Shown: positions 1-8,378 of the stretch, piece after piece | Numbering within the stretch: the stretch's first letter is position 1 | How the letters are laid out: each line of letters begins with the position of its first letter | From: Candidatus Melainabacteria bacterium | Lineage (GTDB): Bacteria; Cyanobacteriota; Vampirovibrionia; Obscuribacterales; Obscuribacteraceae | NCBI GenBank assembly: GCA_016716405.1 | Contig: JADJWK010000001.1 | Span: forward strand, 1,612,001-1,676,000 | Direction of reading: 5' to 3' | DNA: 64,000 nucleotides | Made by a program: the position numbers and the translations under genes | Notes under the pieces: model-generated | Database searches by the model: none | What the model was told of the DNA's origin: nothing | Seen by the model: the letters and a program-made list of their open reading frames with translations, nothing else

Positions 1-162
1 GGCTCCGCTTTCAGGGCTCCGCGCTGCTCTTGAGATTCGCTCGGGCAGGCAATTCTAGCACGCAGCTCCGGCGCCCTCGTCTTTACGCTTACTTACAACC
101 ATTAGCAACCGGACAGGGCAACCCTGATAATATACCGGTTGTTTCTCGGGAAGCGTTCAAAG

Positions 163-1971
163 GTGCCTACGGATCCCTCACTGATCAGGAATTTTTCCAT
201 CATAGCCCACATAGACCACGGCAAGTCCACGCTTGCCGACAGGCTTCTGGAAAACACCGGCACCATCAACAAGCGGATCATGCAGGACCAGGTGCTCGAT
301 ACCATGGATATCGAGCGCGAGCGCGGCATCACCATCAAGGCGCAGCCTGCCCGGATGGAATATACCGCCCGGGACGGCAAGACCTATGTGCTCAATCTTA
401 TCGATACTCCCGGTCACGTGGATTTCGGTTACGAAGTGTCTCGATCCCTGGCTGCCTGCGAGGGGGCCCTTCTGGTGGTGGACGCCACCCAGGGCGTGGA
501 AGCCCAGACCCTTGCCAACGTCCACCTGGCGGTGGACGGCAATCTCGAGATCGTGCCGGTGATCAATAAGATCGATCTGCCCAGCGCCGACTGCGAGCGG
601 ATACGCCATGAGATCGAGGATGTTATAGGTTTGCCGGCGGACAATGCCGTGGAGACCAGCGCCAAGAACAATATCGGGATCGAGGATGTGCTCGAGGCCA
701 TCGTCCGGGATGTTCCGCCGCCCCGGAACACAGCCGACAAGCCTCTGCGGGCCCTGGTCTTCGATAGCTTTTACGACAGCTACCGGGGGATCATCGTTTA
801 TTTCAGGATCGTCGACGGCACTATAAAGGGCTTCGAGAGGATCCGTTTCATGGCCAATAAAAAGGCTTTCGAGATCACCGAGCTCGGCGTGCTCAAGCCC
901 AATCAAGTCAAGGTCGACAGCCTCGGTCCGGGAGAGGTCGGTTATCTGGCTGCTTCGATCAAGGACGTAGCCACCCTGGTCGGTGATACCATCACCAGTG
1001 CCGAGCGGCCGGCTCCGGAGCCGCTGCCGGGCTATCGGCCCGCCAAGCCCATGGTATTCGCCGGTATCTATCCGGTGGACAACGAGCAATACCCAGAATT
1101 GCGCGAGGCTCTCGAGAAGCTCCGCCTGAACGACTCGAGTCTTTTCTTCGAGCCCGAGAGCTCCGAGGCTCTGGGATTCGGTTTCCGCTGCGGCTTTCTT
1201 GGATTGCTCCATATGGAGATCATCCAGGAGCGTCTCGAGCGTGAGTACGATCTCAATCTGATCACCACGGCTCCTTCGGTCATCTATCGTGTGACCAAGA
1301 CCGACGGCACGGTGGTGATGATCGACAATCCGGCTTTTCTTCCCGACGCCAACCATCGCGAGATGATCGAAGAGCCTTTCGTAGAGGCCAGCATCATTGT
1401 TCCCACCGAATATGTCGGAGCCCTCATGGAGCTCTGCCAGGGACGCCGGGGTGTGTTCATCGACATGAAGTATCTGGATGAGAGACGCAATCTCCTGCAA
1501 TATAATCTGCCCCTCTCCGAGATCATCACCGACTTTTACGATCAGTTGAAGAGCCGCTCCCGGGGCTATGCCAGCCTTGACTATCATTTCCTCGACTACC
1601 GGGCGAGCAAGCTGGTCAAGCTCGATATCCTGATCGGCGGCGATCCGGTGGATGCGCTTTCCGCCATCGTCCACCAGGACCGGGCCGCTTCCTATGGCCG
1701 GCAACTGGCGTCGAAGCTCAAAAAGCTCATTCCCCGGCAGCTATTCGAGGTGCCCATCCAGGCTGCCATAGGCGGCAAGATCGTCGCCCGGACCAATGTC
1801 TCCGCCCAGCGTAAGAACGTCCTGGCCAAATGCTACGGTGGGGACGTCTCGCGCAAGAGAAAACTTCTGGAGAAACAGAAAGAAGGCAAGAAGCGCATGA
1901 AGTCCGTGGGCAAGGTCGAGATTCCGCAGGAAGCTTTCATGGCTCTTCTCAAGCTGGACGACGAAGAGTAG
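163..1971 (+). CDS. lepA: Elongation factor 4 (LepA), translational GTPase
   Basis: Ribosome-associated GTPase acting on stalled or mistranslocated ribosomes in the cytosol. All G motifs are visible: AHIDHGKST (G1), ERERGITI (G2), DTPGH (G3), NKID (G4) and SAK (G5). EF-G-like domains follow, then the Lys-rich LepA-specific C-terminus (GKKRMKSVGKVEIPQEAF). From GTG at 163 the protein has 602 aa, the usual family length. A TTG at 139 would add 8 residues. I prefer GTG because GGGAAG lies 9 nt upstream, and because a possible -10 (GATAAT, 126-131) would leave the TTG with no leader. Only 1 nt separates its stop from the convergent kinase gene. Function is certain; only the start is open. Confidence 0.97.
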   Translation: MPTDPSLIRNFSIIAHIDHGKSTLADRLLENTGTINKRIMQDQVLDTMDIERERGITIKAQPARMEYTARDGKTYVLNLIDTPGHVDFGYEVSRSLAACEGALLVVDATQGVEAQTLANVHLAVDGNLEIVPVINKIDLPSADCERIRHEIEDVIGLPADNAVETSAKNNIGIEDVLEAIVRDVPPPRNTADKPLRALVFDSFYDSYRGIIVYFRIVDGTIKGFERIRFMANKKAFEITELGVLKPNQVKVDSLGPGEVGYLAASIKDVATLVGDTITSAERPAPEPLPGYRPAKPMVFAGIYPVDNEQYPELREALEKLRLNDSSLFFEPESSEALGFGFRCGFLGLLHMEIIQERLEREYDLNLITTAPSVIYRVTKTDGTVVMIDNPAFLPDANHREMIEEPFVEASIIVPTEYVGALMELCQGRRGVFIDMKYLDERRNLLQYNLPLSEIITDFYDQLKSRSRGYASLDYHFLDYRASKLVKLDILIGGDPVDALSAIVHQDRAASYGRQLASKLKKLIPRQLFEVPIQAAIGGKIVARTNVSAQRKNVLAKCYGGDVSRKRKLLEKQKEGKKRMKSVGKVEIPQEAFMALLKLDDEE

Positions 1972-1972
1972 G

Positions 1973-3730
1973 CTAATTGATCGTGATGTCCGGATGCTCG
2001 CTCCGGAAGCGGGCGATTGCCGCAGCCGAGACATGGCTCGACTCGCCCAGCTGGAGCTTCTCGAGGTTGTGCATGCCTGCGAATATGGACAGAGAGTCGT
2101 CGTCTATGCCGCCTGCGCCGTCCACTACCAGCATGGTCAGGCTCTTTATCCCGGCGATCTCCTGGAGGGCGCGGCGGCTGAGATTCGTAGCGGACAGATT
2201 GAGACGCTTGAGATTGGGCGCTCTCTTGAGCTTCGCCAGTTTGGACGGAGTCAGATAGGGACAGCGGTCGAGGCGGAGGCTCTCGAGGCTCTTGATCCGG
2301 GCGAGATTCGCGAAGCCTGCCAGGCTCAGATTCTGTCCTCTGAGGTCGAGGGTGTCGATTTTGCTTTCAGCCAGGCTCGCCAGCCCGCTTCCGTCGACTG
2401 AGCAGATTACCAGGTTGAGATATTCGACATCGGCGAACTCTTTGAGCTTCTCGAAGTCGGCATCGCAAAACTGCGGCGAGGCAAATGCTTTCGTGCCGTT
2501 GACCTGGAAAGCGTCTCGATAAGCTATGTCCCAGAGGTCCCTGGAAGGACTGCTCTGTTCGGCTGCCGGCGCTGAGCCGGCGGCTCTGCCGGTAGCCGAG
2601 GCGTGCCTGCTTCCCGTGCGCTGCCCGGGCCAGAGAAGAATCGATACTACTATCAGTATCATGAGAAGCCGGCAGAGGTTCCGGAAGATCCCGGCCATGA
2701 GCGGATTCCTTTGCTGCGGCTCAAGGGTCTTTTCTTCTTCTGTCTTGATGAGGGCTTTCAAGACCGTGCGCGAGCTCAAGCCCCTGCTGGTCTGCCTGGT
2801 CTCGGCAAGCTCCACTTCTTTCAGGAGATGCTTGAGCATGGCCTGCTCGTCGTCTCTCGAGGCAGCGCTCAAAGAAGCGAGCCCGGCGATCACCTCGCCA
2901 GCGGATTGCTGGCGCCGCGATGGATCTTTGTCGAGCATTCTGGCGATGACGCCGTCTAGTTGGTCCGCCTGCACCGGTCCGACCTTCAGAGAGGTTTTTA
3001 CCGAAGGGGGAGAGGCATTGACGTGGGCGCTGAGGGTGGCGACGGCGCTTGATTCTCCGAACGGTGGGCTTCCGGCGAGCATCTCGTAAAACACGCAGCC
3101 AAGAGAATAGATGTCGCTCCGGTGATCGGCAGTCTCGCCCCGGGCTTGCTCGGGGCTCATATAGAGCGGCGTGCCGATGATCGAGCCCTTTTTTGTGAGG
3201 TCGAGAGCATCGCCTCTGGCCAGTCCGAAATCCACTACTTTCACCAGAGGTCTTTCGGCCTGGTCGCAGATCATTATATTGTCGGTCTTCAGATCCCGGT
3301 GCACGATGCCTTTCTCGTGACAGTGCTCGAGGGCTTCAAGCACCTGCAGGATGACCTCCACCGCCAGCTCCGGCTCCAGGGCTCCCCGGGCGGCAATGAG
3401 CTCTTTCAGGGAGCGCCCTTCCATGAGCTCCATTACCATATACGGACGGCCGCACTGGCTGAGACCGAAGTCCAGGACCAGGGGCAGATGCTTGTGATTG
3501 AAAGCGGACATGATCCGGGCTTCGTGCTGAAACCGTCTCACCGAGCTCAGGTTGGAGAGCTCTGTCTTCATATACTTGATGGCTACCGGCCGGTCGAGAA
3601 AGATGTCTCTGGCTTTGACCACCACACAGCTGCCGCCTTCGCCTATAGTCTGCCTGTCGACATATCGCGAAGGAAGACTGGGCTCCGCCTTAAGATACAC
3701 GCTGTGGGCCGCGAGATCTCTGGAGTTCAT
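1973..3730 (-). CDS. Transmembrane Ser/Thr protein kinase with C-terminal leucine-rich repeats
   Basis: 585 aa Hanks-type kinase. The Gly loop IGEGGSCVVV (29-38), VAIK lysine (Lys52), HRDLKTDN (Asp146) and DFG (167-169) are intact, with GTPLYMSPEQ in the activation segment. One TM helix lies near 349-367, followed by a low-complexity linker and LRR-like repeats (about 430-585) that should be extracytoplasmic. I chose ATG 3730 (MNSRDLAAHS) although the frame stays open to 4003, because the extra N-terminus is Phe-rich antisense translation of the divergent SUFU gene. ATG 3826 is another possibility. The same architecture recurs at 55882-57867, so the two are likely paralogues. The ligand and substrates are unknown. 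Confidence 0.92.
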   Translation of the reverse strand: MNSRDLAAHSVYLKAEPSLPSRYVDRQTIGEGGSCVVVKARDIFLDRPVAIKYMKTELSNLSSVRRFQHEARIMSAFNHKHLPLVLDFGLSQCGRPYMVMELMEGRSLKELIAARGALEPELAVEVILQVLEALEHCHEKGIVHRDLKTDNIMICDQAERPLVKVVDFGLARGDALDLTKKGSIIGTPLYMSPEQARGETADHRSDIYSLGCVFYEMLAGSPPFGESSAVATLSAHVNASPPSVKTSLKVGPVQADQLDGVIARMLDKDPSRRQQSAGEVIAGLASLSAASRDDEQAMLKHLLKEVELAETRQTSRGLSSRTVLKALIKTEEEKTLEPQQRNPLMAGIFRNLCRLLMILIVVSILLWPGQRTGSRHASATGRAAGSAPAAEQSSPSRDLWDIAYRDAFQVNGTKAFASPQFCDADFEKLKEFADVEYLNLVICSVDGSGLASLAESKIDTLDLRGQNLSLAGFANLARIKSLESLRLDRCPYLTPSKLAKLKRAPNLKRLNLSATNLSRRALQEIAGIKSLTMLVVDGAGGIDDDSLSIFAGMHNLEKLQLGESSHVSAAAIARFRSEHPDITIN

Positions 3731-3860
3731 CTGGTAATTCTTGCCCCGTTTGCCTGGCCGCCATCCTCGTGTCTCTATGCGTTCCGGAGAGAGTTTGGAC
3801 ACGAATTGACCGAACAAGTAGGGCATAATAGAAGGGCAACAAACCCCGAGAGTCGAGCCC

Positions 3861-4844
3861 ATGGGCAAGAAGAAGAAAAAGAAAGAAGCGAAGCCCGAAA
3901 AAAAGAAAAGCGATGCTGTGGAGCTGCCCATTAAGTTCGGCACGCAAGGCATGAAACCAGACTCGACGGATCCGGGAAGCGAAGCCGGAAAGCCCAGACG
4001 CAAGCGCCTGCAAGAGGTCCTGGCTGGACAGGCCAGTGACCGCGAGATGGAGGAGGCGCGCCGTAAGCTTTTGCGGGAGGCCTGGACCGAGAGGGATATG
4101 CTCTACCGCCGGATCTTCGGCAAGCCGGCTCATGTGAGCCCGGCCAATTACGGACCGCCCTCTCTCGAGGTGCCGGCTGATTTCGAGCTATCCGCAGCCG
4201 CCTGGCAGCATTCCGCCGATACCGCCAATCCCGGGGATCCGAACCTGGAGGAGCAGCATCTGGCCGTGCTCGCCTATGGGCCCGATCCCCAGAGACCCTA
4301 CTGGACTTATGTTACAGCCGGTCTCGCCAGCCCCTGGCTGCAGACCGAGTGGCAGCAGGTATCCGGCTTCGGCTGCGAGCTCCTGGTCAAGTCCCGGGTG
4401 GACAACCCCTGGGCTCCGCAGCTTCTGCGCACGCTCGCTTTCTATGTCTTCAATCATGCCGGGCTCATGAGCCCCGGGGTGCGTGTCGGTCTCAACGGTC
4501 CGGTGGACCCCGGTTCGAGCTCGCTCATCCGCAATGCCTTTATATGGTACGCCGATGAGGCTCCGGATGCCTGGTATCAGCTACCTTCAGGCGGTTTCGG
4601 CATCTTCGCCATAGTCGGCATTACAGAGGCCGAGTGCCAGTTCGCCGAGTCTGTGGAAGAGTACGGCACCTGGTGCATCCAGCAAGTGCTCAGCCACCTG
4701 GGACATGGCCAGGTGACCGACCCGGACCGGGCTTGCGTAATGGATCAGGAAGGCATTGGCAGCCTGCTATTCCAGGTGAAGAACATGGCCGACACTTTCC
4801 GGGAGACCGCCGGCGCTGACATGGACGCCAGCCTGGAGACATAG
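3861..4844 (+). CDS. Suppressor of fused (SUFU) domain protein
   Basis: 327 aa. The first ~20 residues are almost all Lys, Glu and Ala (MGKKKKKKEAKPEKKKS). A charged helical linker follows, then a globular domain from about residue 115. Its motifs, YVTAGLASPW, GFGCELLVKSRVDNPWAPQLLRTL, GVRVGLNGPVDP and GFGIFAIVGITEAE, match the bacterial SUFU fold. In animals SUFU binds Gli factors. In bacteria the family includes immunity-type and other protein-binding modules. No toxin gene is adjacent here. It is divergent from the kinase-LRR gene, sharing a 130 bp upstream region that contains CATAAT at 3824-3829. Family call fairly secure; role not known. Confidence 0.8.
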   Translation: MGKKKKKKEAKPEKKKSDAVELPIKFGTQGMKPDSTDPGSEAGKPRRKRLQEVLAGQASDREMEEARRKLLREAWTERDMLYRRIFGKPAHVSPANYGPPSLEVPADFELSAAAWQHSADTANPGDPNLEEQHLAVLAYGPDPQRPYWTYVTAGLASPWLQTEWQQVSGFGCELLVKSRVDNPWAPQLLRTLAFYVFNHAGLMSPGVRVGLNGPVDPGSSSLIRNAFIWYADEAPDAWYQLPSGGFGIFAIVGITEAECQFAESVEEYGTWCIQQVLSHLGHGQVTDPDRACVMDQEGIGSLLFQVKNMADTFRETAGADMDASLET

Positions 4845-4867
4845 TCTTCTGAGCCCTGCCGGCTCCT

Positions 4868-5542
4868 CTAGGTTTGACTCAAGAGAATTGCTGTTGCCCA
4901 GCAAATCGAGCAAGCCTGAATGATCCCTATCTTCTTGAGAGGAAGCCTCGAGAGGAGGGACTTTGCAATTAGAATCTCGATCAGAAATGGAGCTATGACC
5001 AGCAACGTAAGGGTCAAGTTATCCTGTCCGGCTCTGGCAAAGGCCAGGCAGGCGATGATACCGAGGATTCTGGAAGTGGAATTCATGGAGCCGGTGGCCA
5101 GATGCACGGCAAATGAGCAGGCAAAGGTTGCACCAAGCATGAGCGTTGCTACCCTGAGTGCCTGCTCCATATCAGCCGAGGCGAGCGCTGCTGCCAGAAT
5201 GGGTAGAACAGCCGCAGCGGCCATACCGGCGATCTCGCGAACCAGTCTTGAATTCCCTCCAAATGAATTGTTGCGGAGAATCTGATTGCCCAGGACTACC
5301 GCAAGCGCTGGCAAGATCATCAGCCAGTTTGCACAGGCTGCGGCAATTATCGAGCCCGCCAGAATAGCAAGTAGCGCTGTACGCTTGTCATGGCAGGTGC
5401 CTATTGCAAGCCACAGCACGACCTGTGCTGCTATCGACTGCGACATGGATGAGCCGAGCGTGGCGCCGAGTATGCTGGATAGTGCCAGTACGACCACGGC
5501 GCCGTGCTCGGCGGGAAGTCGGAAAATCCTCTGTCGGCTCAT
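4868..5542 (-). CDS. YwiC-like integral membrane protein
   Basis: 224 aa, very hydrophobic, about six to seven predicted TM helices. The N-terminal RLPAEHGA segment resembles the P-x-EHG signature that opens YwiC-like membrane proteins. In Bacillus, ywiC sits beside narK and fnr, genes of nitrate respiration. Here its start codon overlaps the globin stop (ATGA, 5539-5542), so it is almost certainly co-transcribed and translationally coupled with the globin. This supports a role linked to nitrogen oxides, but the transported substrate, if any, is unknown. The family assignment rests on one short motif plus context. Confidence 0.7.
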   Translation of the reverse strand: MSRQRIFRLPAEHGAVVVLALSSILGATLGSSMSQSIAAQVVLWLAIGTCHDKRTALLAILAGSIIAAACANWLMILPALAVVLGNQILRNNSFGGNSRLVREIAGMAAAAVLPILAAALASADMEQALRVATLMLGATFACSFAVHLATGSMNSTSRILGIIACLAFARAGQDNLTLTLLVIAPFLIEILIAKSLLSRLPLKKIGIIQACSICWATAILLSQT

Positions 5543-6060
5543 GGCTTCACTGCTTCGTCAAGCTCCCACGGCCGGGGGTCGCCCTTGCGAAAACCGTCCT
5601 TCTGATATCCGGCGCCTTCGATCGAGCCGGCGTATTTTTCCGGATTGCTGGCAGCCTCTATCATTACATCGCAGACTATTTTGAGAGCGCTCTGCCAGGT
5701 CTCTTTCATCTCGTCCGTCCAGTCGCCCTCGGCACTCAGGTGCTCCCCGAGCACCGCGACAAGATTCTCAGCTACCGCGGCATAGTGCTCGTTTTCGGTC
5801 TTGTATCGGAGATGACGAATGGCCATCGCTTGCAAGTAAGGAACGAGTCTGTCCTGGTTCTCCACTGCGGCGACGATCGAGCCGATGGAAGCAACCAGTT
5901 TCTTGTGCTGATCTTCTGGCGGTGTCGAGAAGAGAGGTTTGACCCCCGGATATTTTTCGAACAGGCGCTTGTAGAACGCCAGTCCGAGGGACCTGGTTCC
6001 ACCGTTCTCATCATTTGCTCGACGCCATGTGTCTTTCAGCACAGATGTATTCAACGTCAT
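5539..6060 (-). CDS. Single-domain bacterial globin
   Basis: 173 aa haem protein likely to bind O2 or NO in the cytosol. The pattern follows the haemoglobin domain of flavohaemoglobins: helix B with Tyr30 (LAFYKRLFEKYP) and the proximal His83 in AIRHLRYKTENEHY. Helices G and H follow (EMKETWQSALKIV). There is no FAD/NAD reductase domain, so an external reductase would be needed for NO dioxygenation. A short polar tail (about 30 aa) follows the globin fold. A good SD (TGGAGG) precedes the ATG. It is divergent from ric across a 214 bp region and coupled to the YwiC-like gene downstream. This context makes NO stress the most likely job. Confidence 0.92.
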   Translation of the reverse strand: MTLNTSVLKDTWRRANDENGGTRSLGLAFYKRLFEKYPGVKPLFSTPPEDQHKKLVASIGSIVAAVENQDRLVPYLQAMAIRHLRYKTENEHYAAVAENLVAVLGEHLSAEGDWTDEMKETWQSALKIVCDVMIEAASNPEKYAGSIEGAGYQKDGFRKGDPRPWELDEAVKP

Positions 6061-6176
6061 TACGGAACCTCCAGAATCTATCTCTCACTTGATGAATCAT
6101 AGCGTTGAGAGTCACCTCTTTTCGTGCTCCGGTGGATTGATTCGATCGCTGCGCATCCTATCGAGTTTTTCATCCC

Positions 6177-6197
6177 TCCGGATGATTTCCATCCGGA
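6177..6197. promoter_or_regulatory. Candidate operator: perfect 7-bp inverted repeat
   Basis: TCCGGAT, 7 bp spacer, ATCCGGA, lying between the divergent globin and ric genes. Its centre (6187) is about 63 bp upstream of the start point predicted from the ric promoter at 6215-6243, close to the position used by class I activators. It is not a match to the FNR consensus TTGAT-N4-ATCAA. Regulator unknown. Confidence 0.4.
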
Positions 6198-6214
6198 AAC
6201 CAGCCCTGAGTGGC

Positions 6215-6243
6215 TTGATAGGAGCCGTTTTTCGCTGTAGGCT
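6215..6243 (+). promoter_or_regulatory. Predicted sigma70-type promoter of ric
   Basis: TTGATA at 6215-6220, 17 bp spacer, TAGGCT at 6238-6243. The predicted start is near 6250, giving a 25 nt leader that contains the SD AGGGAGGA (6261-6268). Confidence 0.45.
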
Positions 6244-6274
6244 CTGCGGTCTGAGGTTACAGGGAGGATATGTT

Positions 6275-6982
6275 ATGAGGAACAAGACCGTGGGCCAACT
6301 TGTGGCCGAGAAGCCCATGAGCGCTAAGATTTTTGATGAGGCGCGAATAGACTTCTGTTGCGGAGGCAATCTTACGCTCGAGCAGGCCTGCGAGAAGGCC
6401 GGTGTCAGTCTCGATTCGATGGTCGCTCGGCTGGAACAATGCGAGGTAGGCTCAGATACTGGCGCTGATTGGAACAATGTGACTTTGACGGAATTGATCG
6501 AGCATATCGAGAAGACTCATCATGTTTATGTAAAATCCGAGCTTCCCAGGCTGGCTGCTCTGGCTACCAAAGTGGCTCGGGTGCATGGTGAGCGCGCTCC
6601 CGAGATGGTAGAGCTGGCAGAAGTCTTCTTGCGATTCAAAGAAGAGCAAGAGCAGCACACTATGAAGGAAGAGATGGTCCTCTTTCCGTACATAAGAAGC
6701 CTCGAGTCGGAGCCCTCGCCTTCCGCGCCTCCTTTCGGCACCGTCGCCAATCCGATCGCCTGTATGGAAGGTGACCATGATAATGCTGGTATGGTCCTGG
6801 CCAAGATGCGATCGCTTACTGGCGACTATTCCGCTCCCGAGGATGCCTGCGGAAGCTGGAAGGCTCTTGTTGGGGGGCTCGAATCGCTTGATCTGGACTT
6901 GAGGACTCACGTCCACAAGGAAAACAGCATCCTTTTCCCGAAAGCAATACTTCTAGAGAAGAGAGTGCTGTCGGCTAGTTAG
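6275..6982 (+). CDS. ric: Iron-sulfur cluster repair di-iron protein (RIC/ScdA/YtfE type)
   Basis: 235 aa. RIC proteins repair Fe-S clusters damaged by NO or peroxide using a hemerythrin-like di-iron centre. An N-terminal ScdA_N (DUF542) domain carries the Cys-Cys pair (DFCCGGNLTLEQACEKAG, Cys28-29). The C-terminal four-helix domain supplies the His/Glu ligands in EHIEKTHH, EEQEQHTMKEE, MEGDHDNAG and THVHKENSILFP. The frame is open from 6029, but ATG 6275 has a strong SD (AGGGAGGA) 6 nt upstream and starts exactly at the domain (MRNKTVGQLV). It is divergent from the globin/YwiC pair, which strengthens an NO-stress assignment for the whole locus. Confidence 0.94.
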   Translation: MRNKTVGQLVAEKPMSAKIFDEARIDFCCGGNLTLEQACEKAGVSLDSMVARLEQCEVGSDTGADWNNVTLTELIEHIEKTHHVYVKSELPRLAALATKVARVHGERAPEMVELAEVFLRFKEEQEQHTMKEEMVLFPYIRSLESEPSPSAPPFGTVANPIACMEGDHDNAGMVLAKMRSLTGDYSAPEDACGSWKALVGGLESLDLDLRTHVHKENSILFPKAILLEKRVLSAS

Positions 6983-7003
6983 CAGGCGAAGCCCAAATAA
7001 GAA

Positions 7004-8068
7004 TCAGCGATTTCGGGCTATGACCGTCTTGTCGGCGGGCTTGCCGGCTTGATCGTTATCTTGATCCGTGTGCCAGTAGTGGTCGCGGAATTTGTCGTAA
7101 TACTCGATAGTCTTGTTGATCCCCTCCACCAGGCTGGTGGTGGGCTCCCATTCGACGACACGTTTGATCTTGCTGATATCGGAGTAGAAGTCACCAGGCT
7201 CCTGGGCCTTGCGCTCAGGGGAGAACTCGGCGAATTTCCAGGCTCCGCGCCCGGCGCAATCGATGATTGTCTCCACCAGCTCCAGGAAGCTTACCGGGAT
7301 GTCCGAGCCGACATTGAAGATCTGACCGAAGGCTTCCTCGACCAGGGCTGACTTGATGATCGCCTCGACACAGTCGTCGACATAGCAGAAGTCCCTGAGA
7401 ATACTGCCATCTCCGAAGACCTGGATGGTGTCGTTGTCCATGGCCAGGCGCACGAACCAGTTGCAGACGCCGAATCGGGAGTGGAGCATCTGGGAGCGCG
7501 GACCGTAGATATTGCTCAGGCGCAGGAGCACCGAGCGGATATTGTGGGCGTCGTTATAGACCTTGATGATTTTCTCGGCGGTGAGATTGGAGATCTCATA
7601 GATGCCCTTGGGGTTGGTGGGGGCTTCTTCGTTGACCGGAAGGGACACCGAAGGACCGTACTGGCCCCGGGTGCCGGTATAGATGACGATGGCGCCGGGA
7701 TTGTGCTTGCGCAGCGCTTCCATGAGGATGGCAGTGCCGGTGATATTGATCTCGATATCCGGAAACGGATTGGAGAGGCTCATCAGGTGGCAGACCTGGC
7801 CGGCCAGGTGGAATACATAGTCCTGATTGCGGACCAGGTAGATAATGGCGTTCTCGTCCCGGATATCCGAGTAATTGATCCGGATGTCCCGGGCTACCGG
7901 CGAGACGTTGAACTCGTTGCCGCCGTAATCCGGAATCATGGCGTCCATAACGGTGACATTGGCGCCGGCCTGGACCAGCCTGATTGCCAGGTTGGAGCCG
8001 ATAAAGCCCATACCACCGGTGATCAGTACCGATTTACCTTTGAACTCAGCATCTATATTGGTTGACAT
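7004..8068 (-). CDS. NAD-dependent epimerase/dehydratase (extended SDR), nucleotide-sugar type
   Basis: 354 aa. A Rossmann motif TGGMGFIGSN near residue 17, FHLAGQ, and the C-terminal substrate domain with DFCYVDDCVEAI are typical of UDP/GDP/CDP-sugar 4-epimerases and 4,6-dehydratases. The catalytic Tyr is in GIYEISNLTAEK, but the residue four positions later, normally the catalytic Lys of YxxxK, is Asn. The codon AAT is clear in the sequence. The protein may therefore be weakly active, use a different mechanism, or belong to a special subfamily. Divergent from a DegT aminotransferase and GT2 gene, so surface polysaccharide synthesis is the likely setting. The exact substrate cannot be called. 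Confidence 0.88.
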   Translation of the reverse strand: MSTNIDAEFKGKSVLITGGMGFIGSNLAIRLVQAGANVTVMDAMIPDYGGNEFNVSPVARDIRINYSDIRDENAIIYLVRNQDYVFHLAGQVCHLMSLSNPFPDIEINITGTAILMEALRKHNPGAIVIYTGTRGQYGPSVSLPVNEEAPTNPKGIYEISNLTAEKIIKVYNDAHNIRSVLLRLSNIYGPRSQMLHSRFGVCNWFVRLAMDNDTIQVFGDGSILRDFCYVDDCVEAIIKSALVEEAFGQIFNVGSDIPVSFLELVETIIDCAGRGAWKFAEFSPERKAQEPGDFYSDISKIKRVVEWEPTTSLVEGINKTIEYYDKFRDHYWHTDQDNDQAGKPADKTVIARNR

Positions 8069-8378
8069 TCTTTTATTAAGGCCCGCTCAGAGACCCGACC
8101 GATAGACAGAAGTGATGATTCTACCACGCGTAATATTAGATACGGTGCGAGACCGCATGCGCCGGGCATTGCCGATCATTTCTTAAATCTGCTTCAGCGT
8201 CCCGTCCCTCGATATACCTGGATATTACTTGTCAGTAAACTCCGGCAAGGACCGGATTCCTTCGTCTGTTGGCGATTCCAGAGGACCATTTCGCTCAATT
8301 AAGTAGTCATTAATTCGACGGAAGCTCTTTTCTTCTATATTGTCCTGACCAGAATCCAGTACTTAGAAAGGAAATCTC
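8069..8378. other. 310-bp intergenic region between divergent sugar genes
   Basis: No gene seen. It holds the upstream regions of the epimerase (minus strand) and the DegT gene (plus strand). A plausible plus-strand promoter lies at 8314-8341; the rest shows no repeat or RNA structure that I could recognise. Confidence 0.6.
8314..8341 (+). promoter_or_regulatory. Predicted promoter of the DegT-GT2 operon
   Basis: TTCGAC at 8314-8319, 16 bp spacer, TATATT at 8336-8341. The start point would be near 8348, about 31 nt before the TTG start codon. Confidence 0.35.

Noticed and set aside
178..1704. 508 aa open frame antisense to lepA
   Set aside because: Lies fully opposite a certain gene; its residues look like codon shadow of LepA in GC-rich DNA, with no domain.
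3731..4003. N-terminal extension of the kinase-LRR gene to base 4003
   Set aside because: The extra 91 residues are Phe-rich translation of the divergent SUFU gene and no SD supports the start.
6990..7019. Stem-loop between convergent ric and the epimerase as a bidirectional terminator
   Set aside because: One arm lies in the epimerase coding end, the stem has a bulge and no T-tract follows on either strand.
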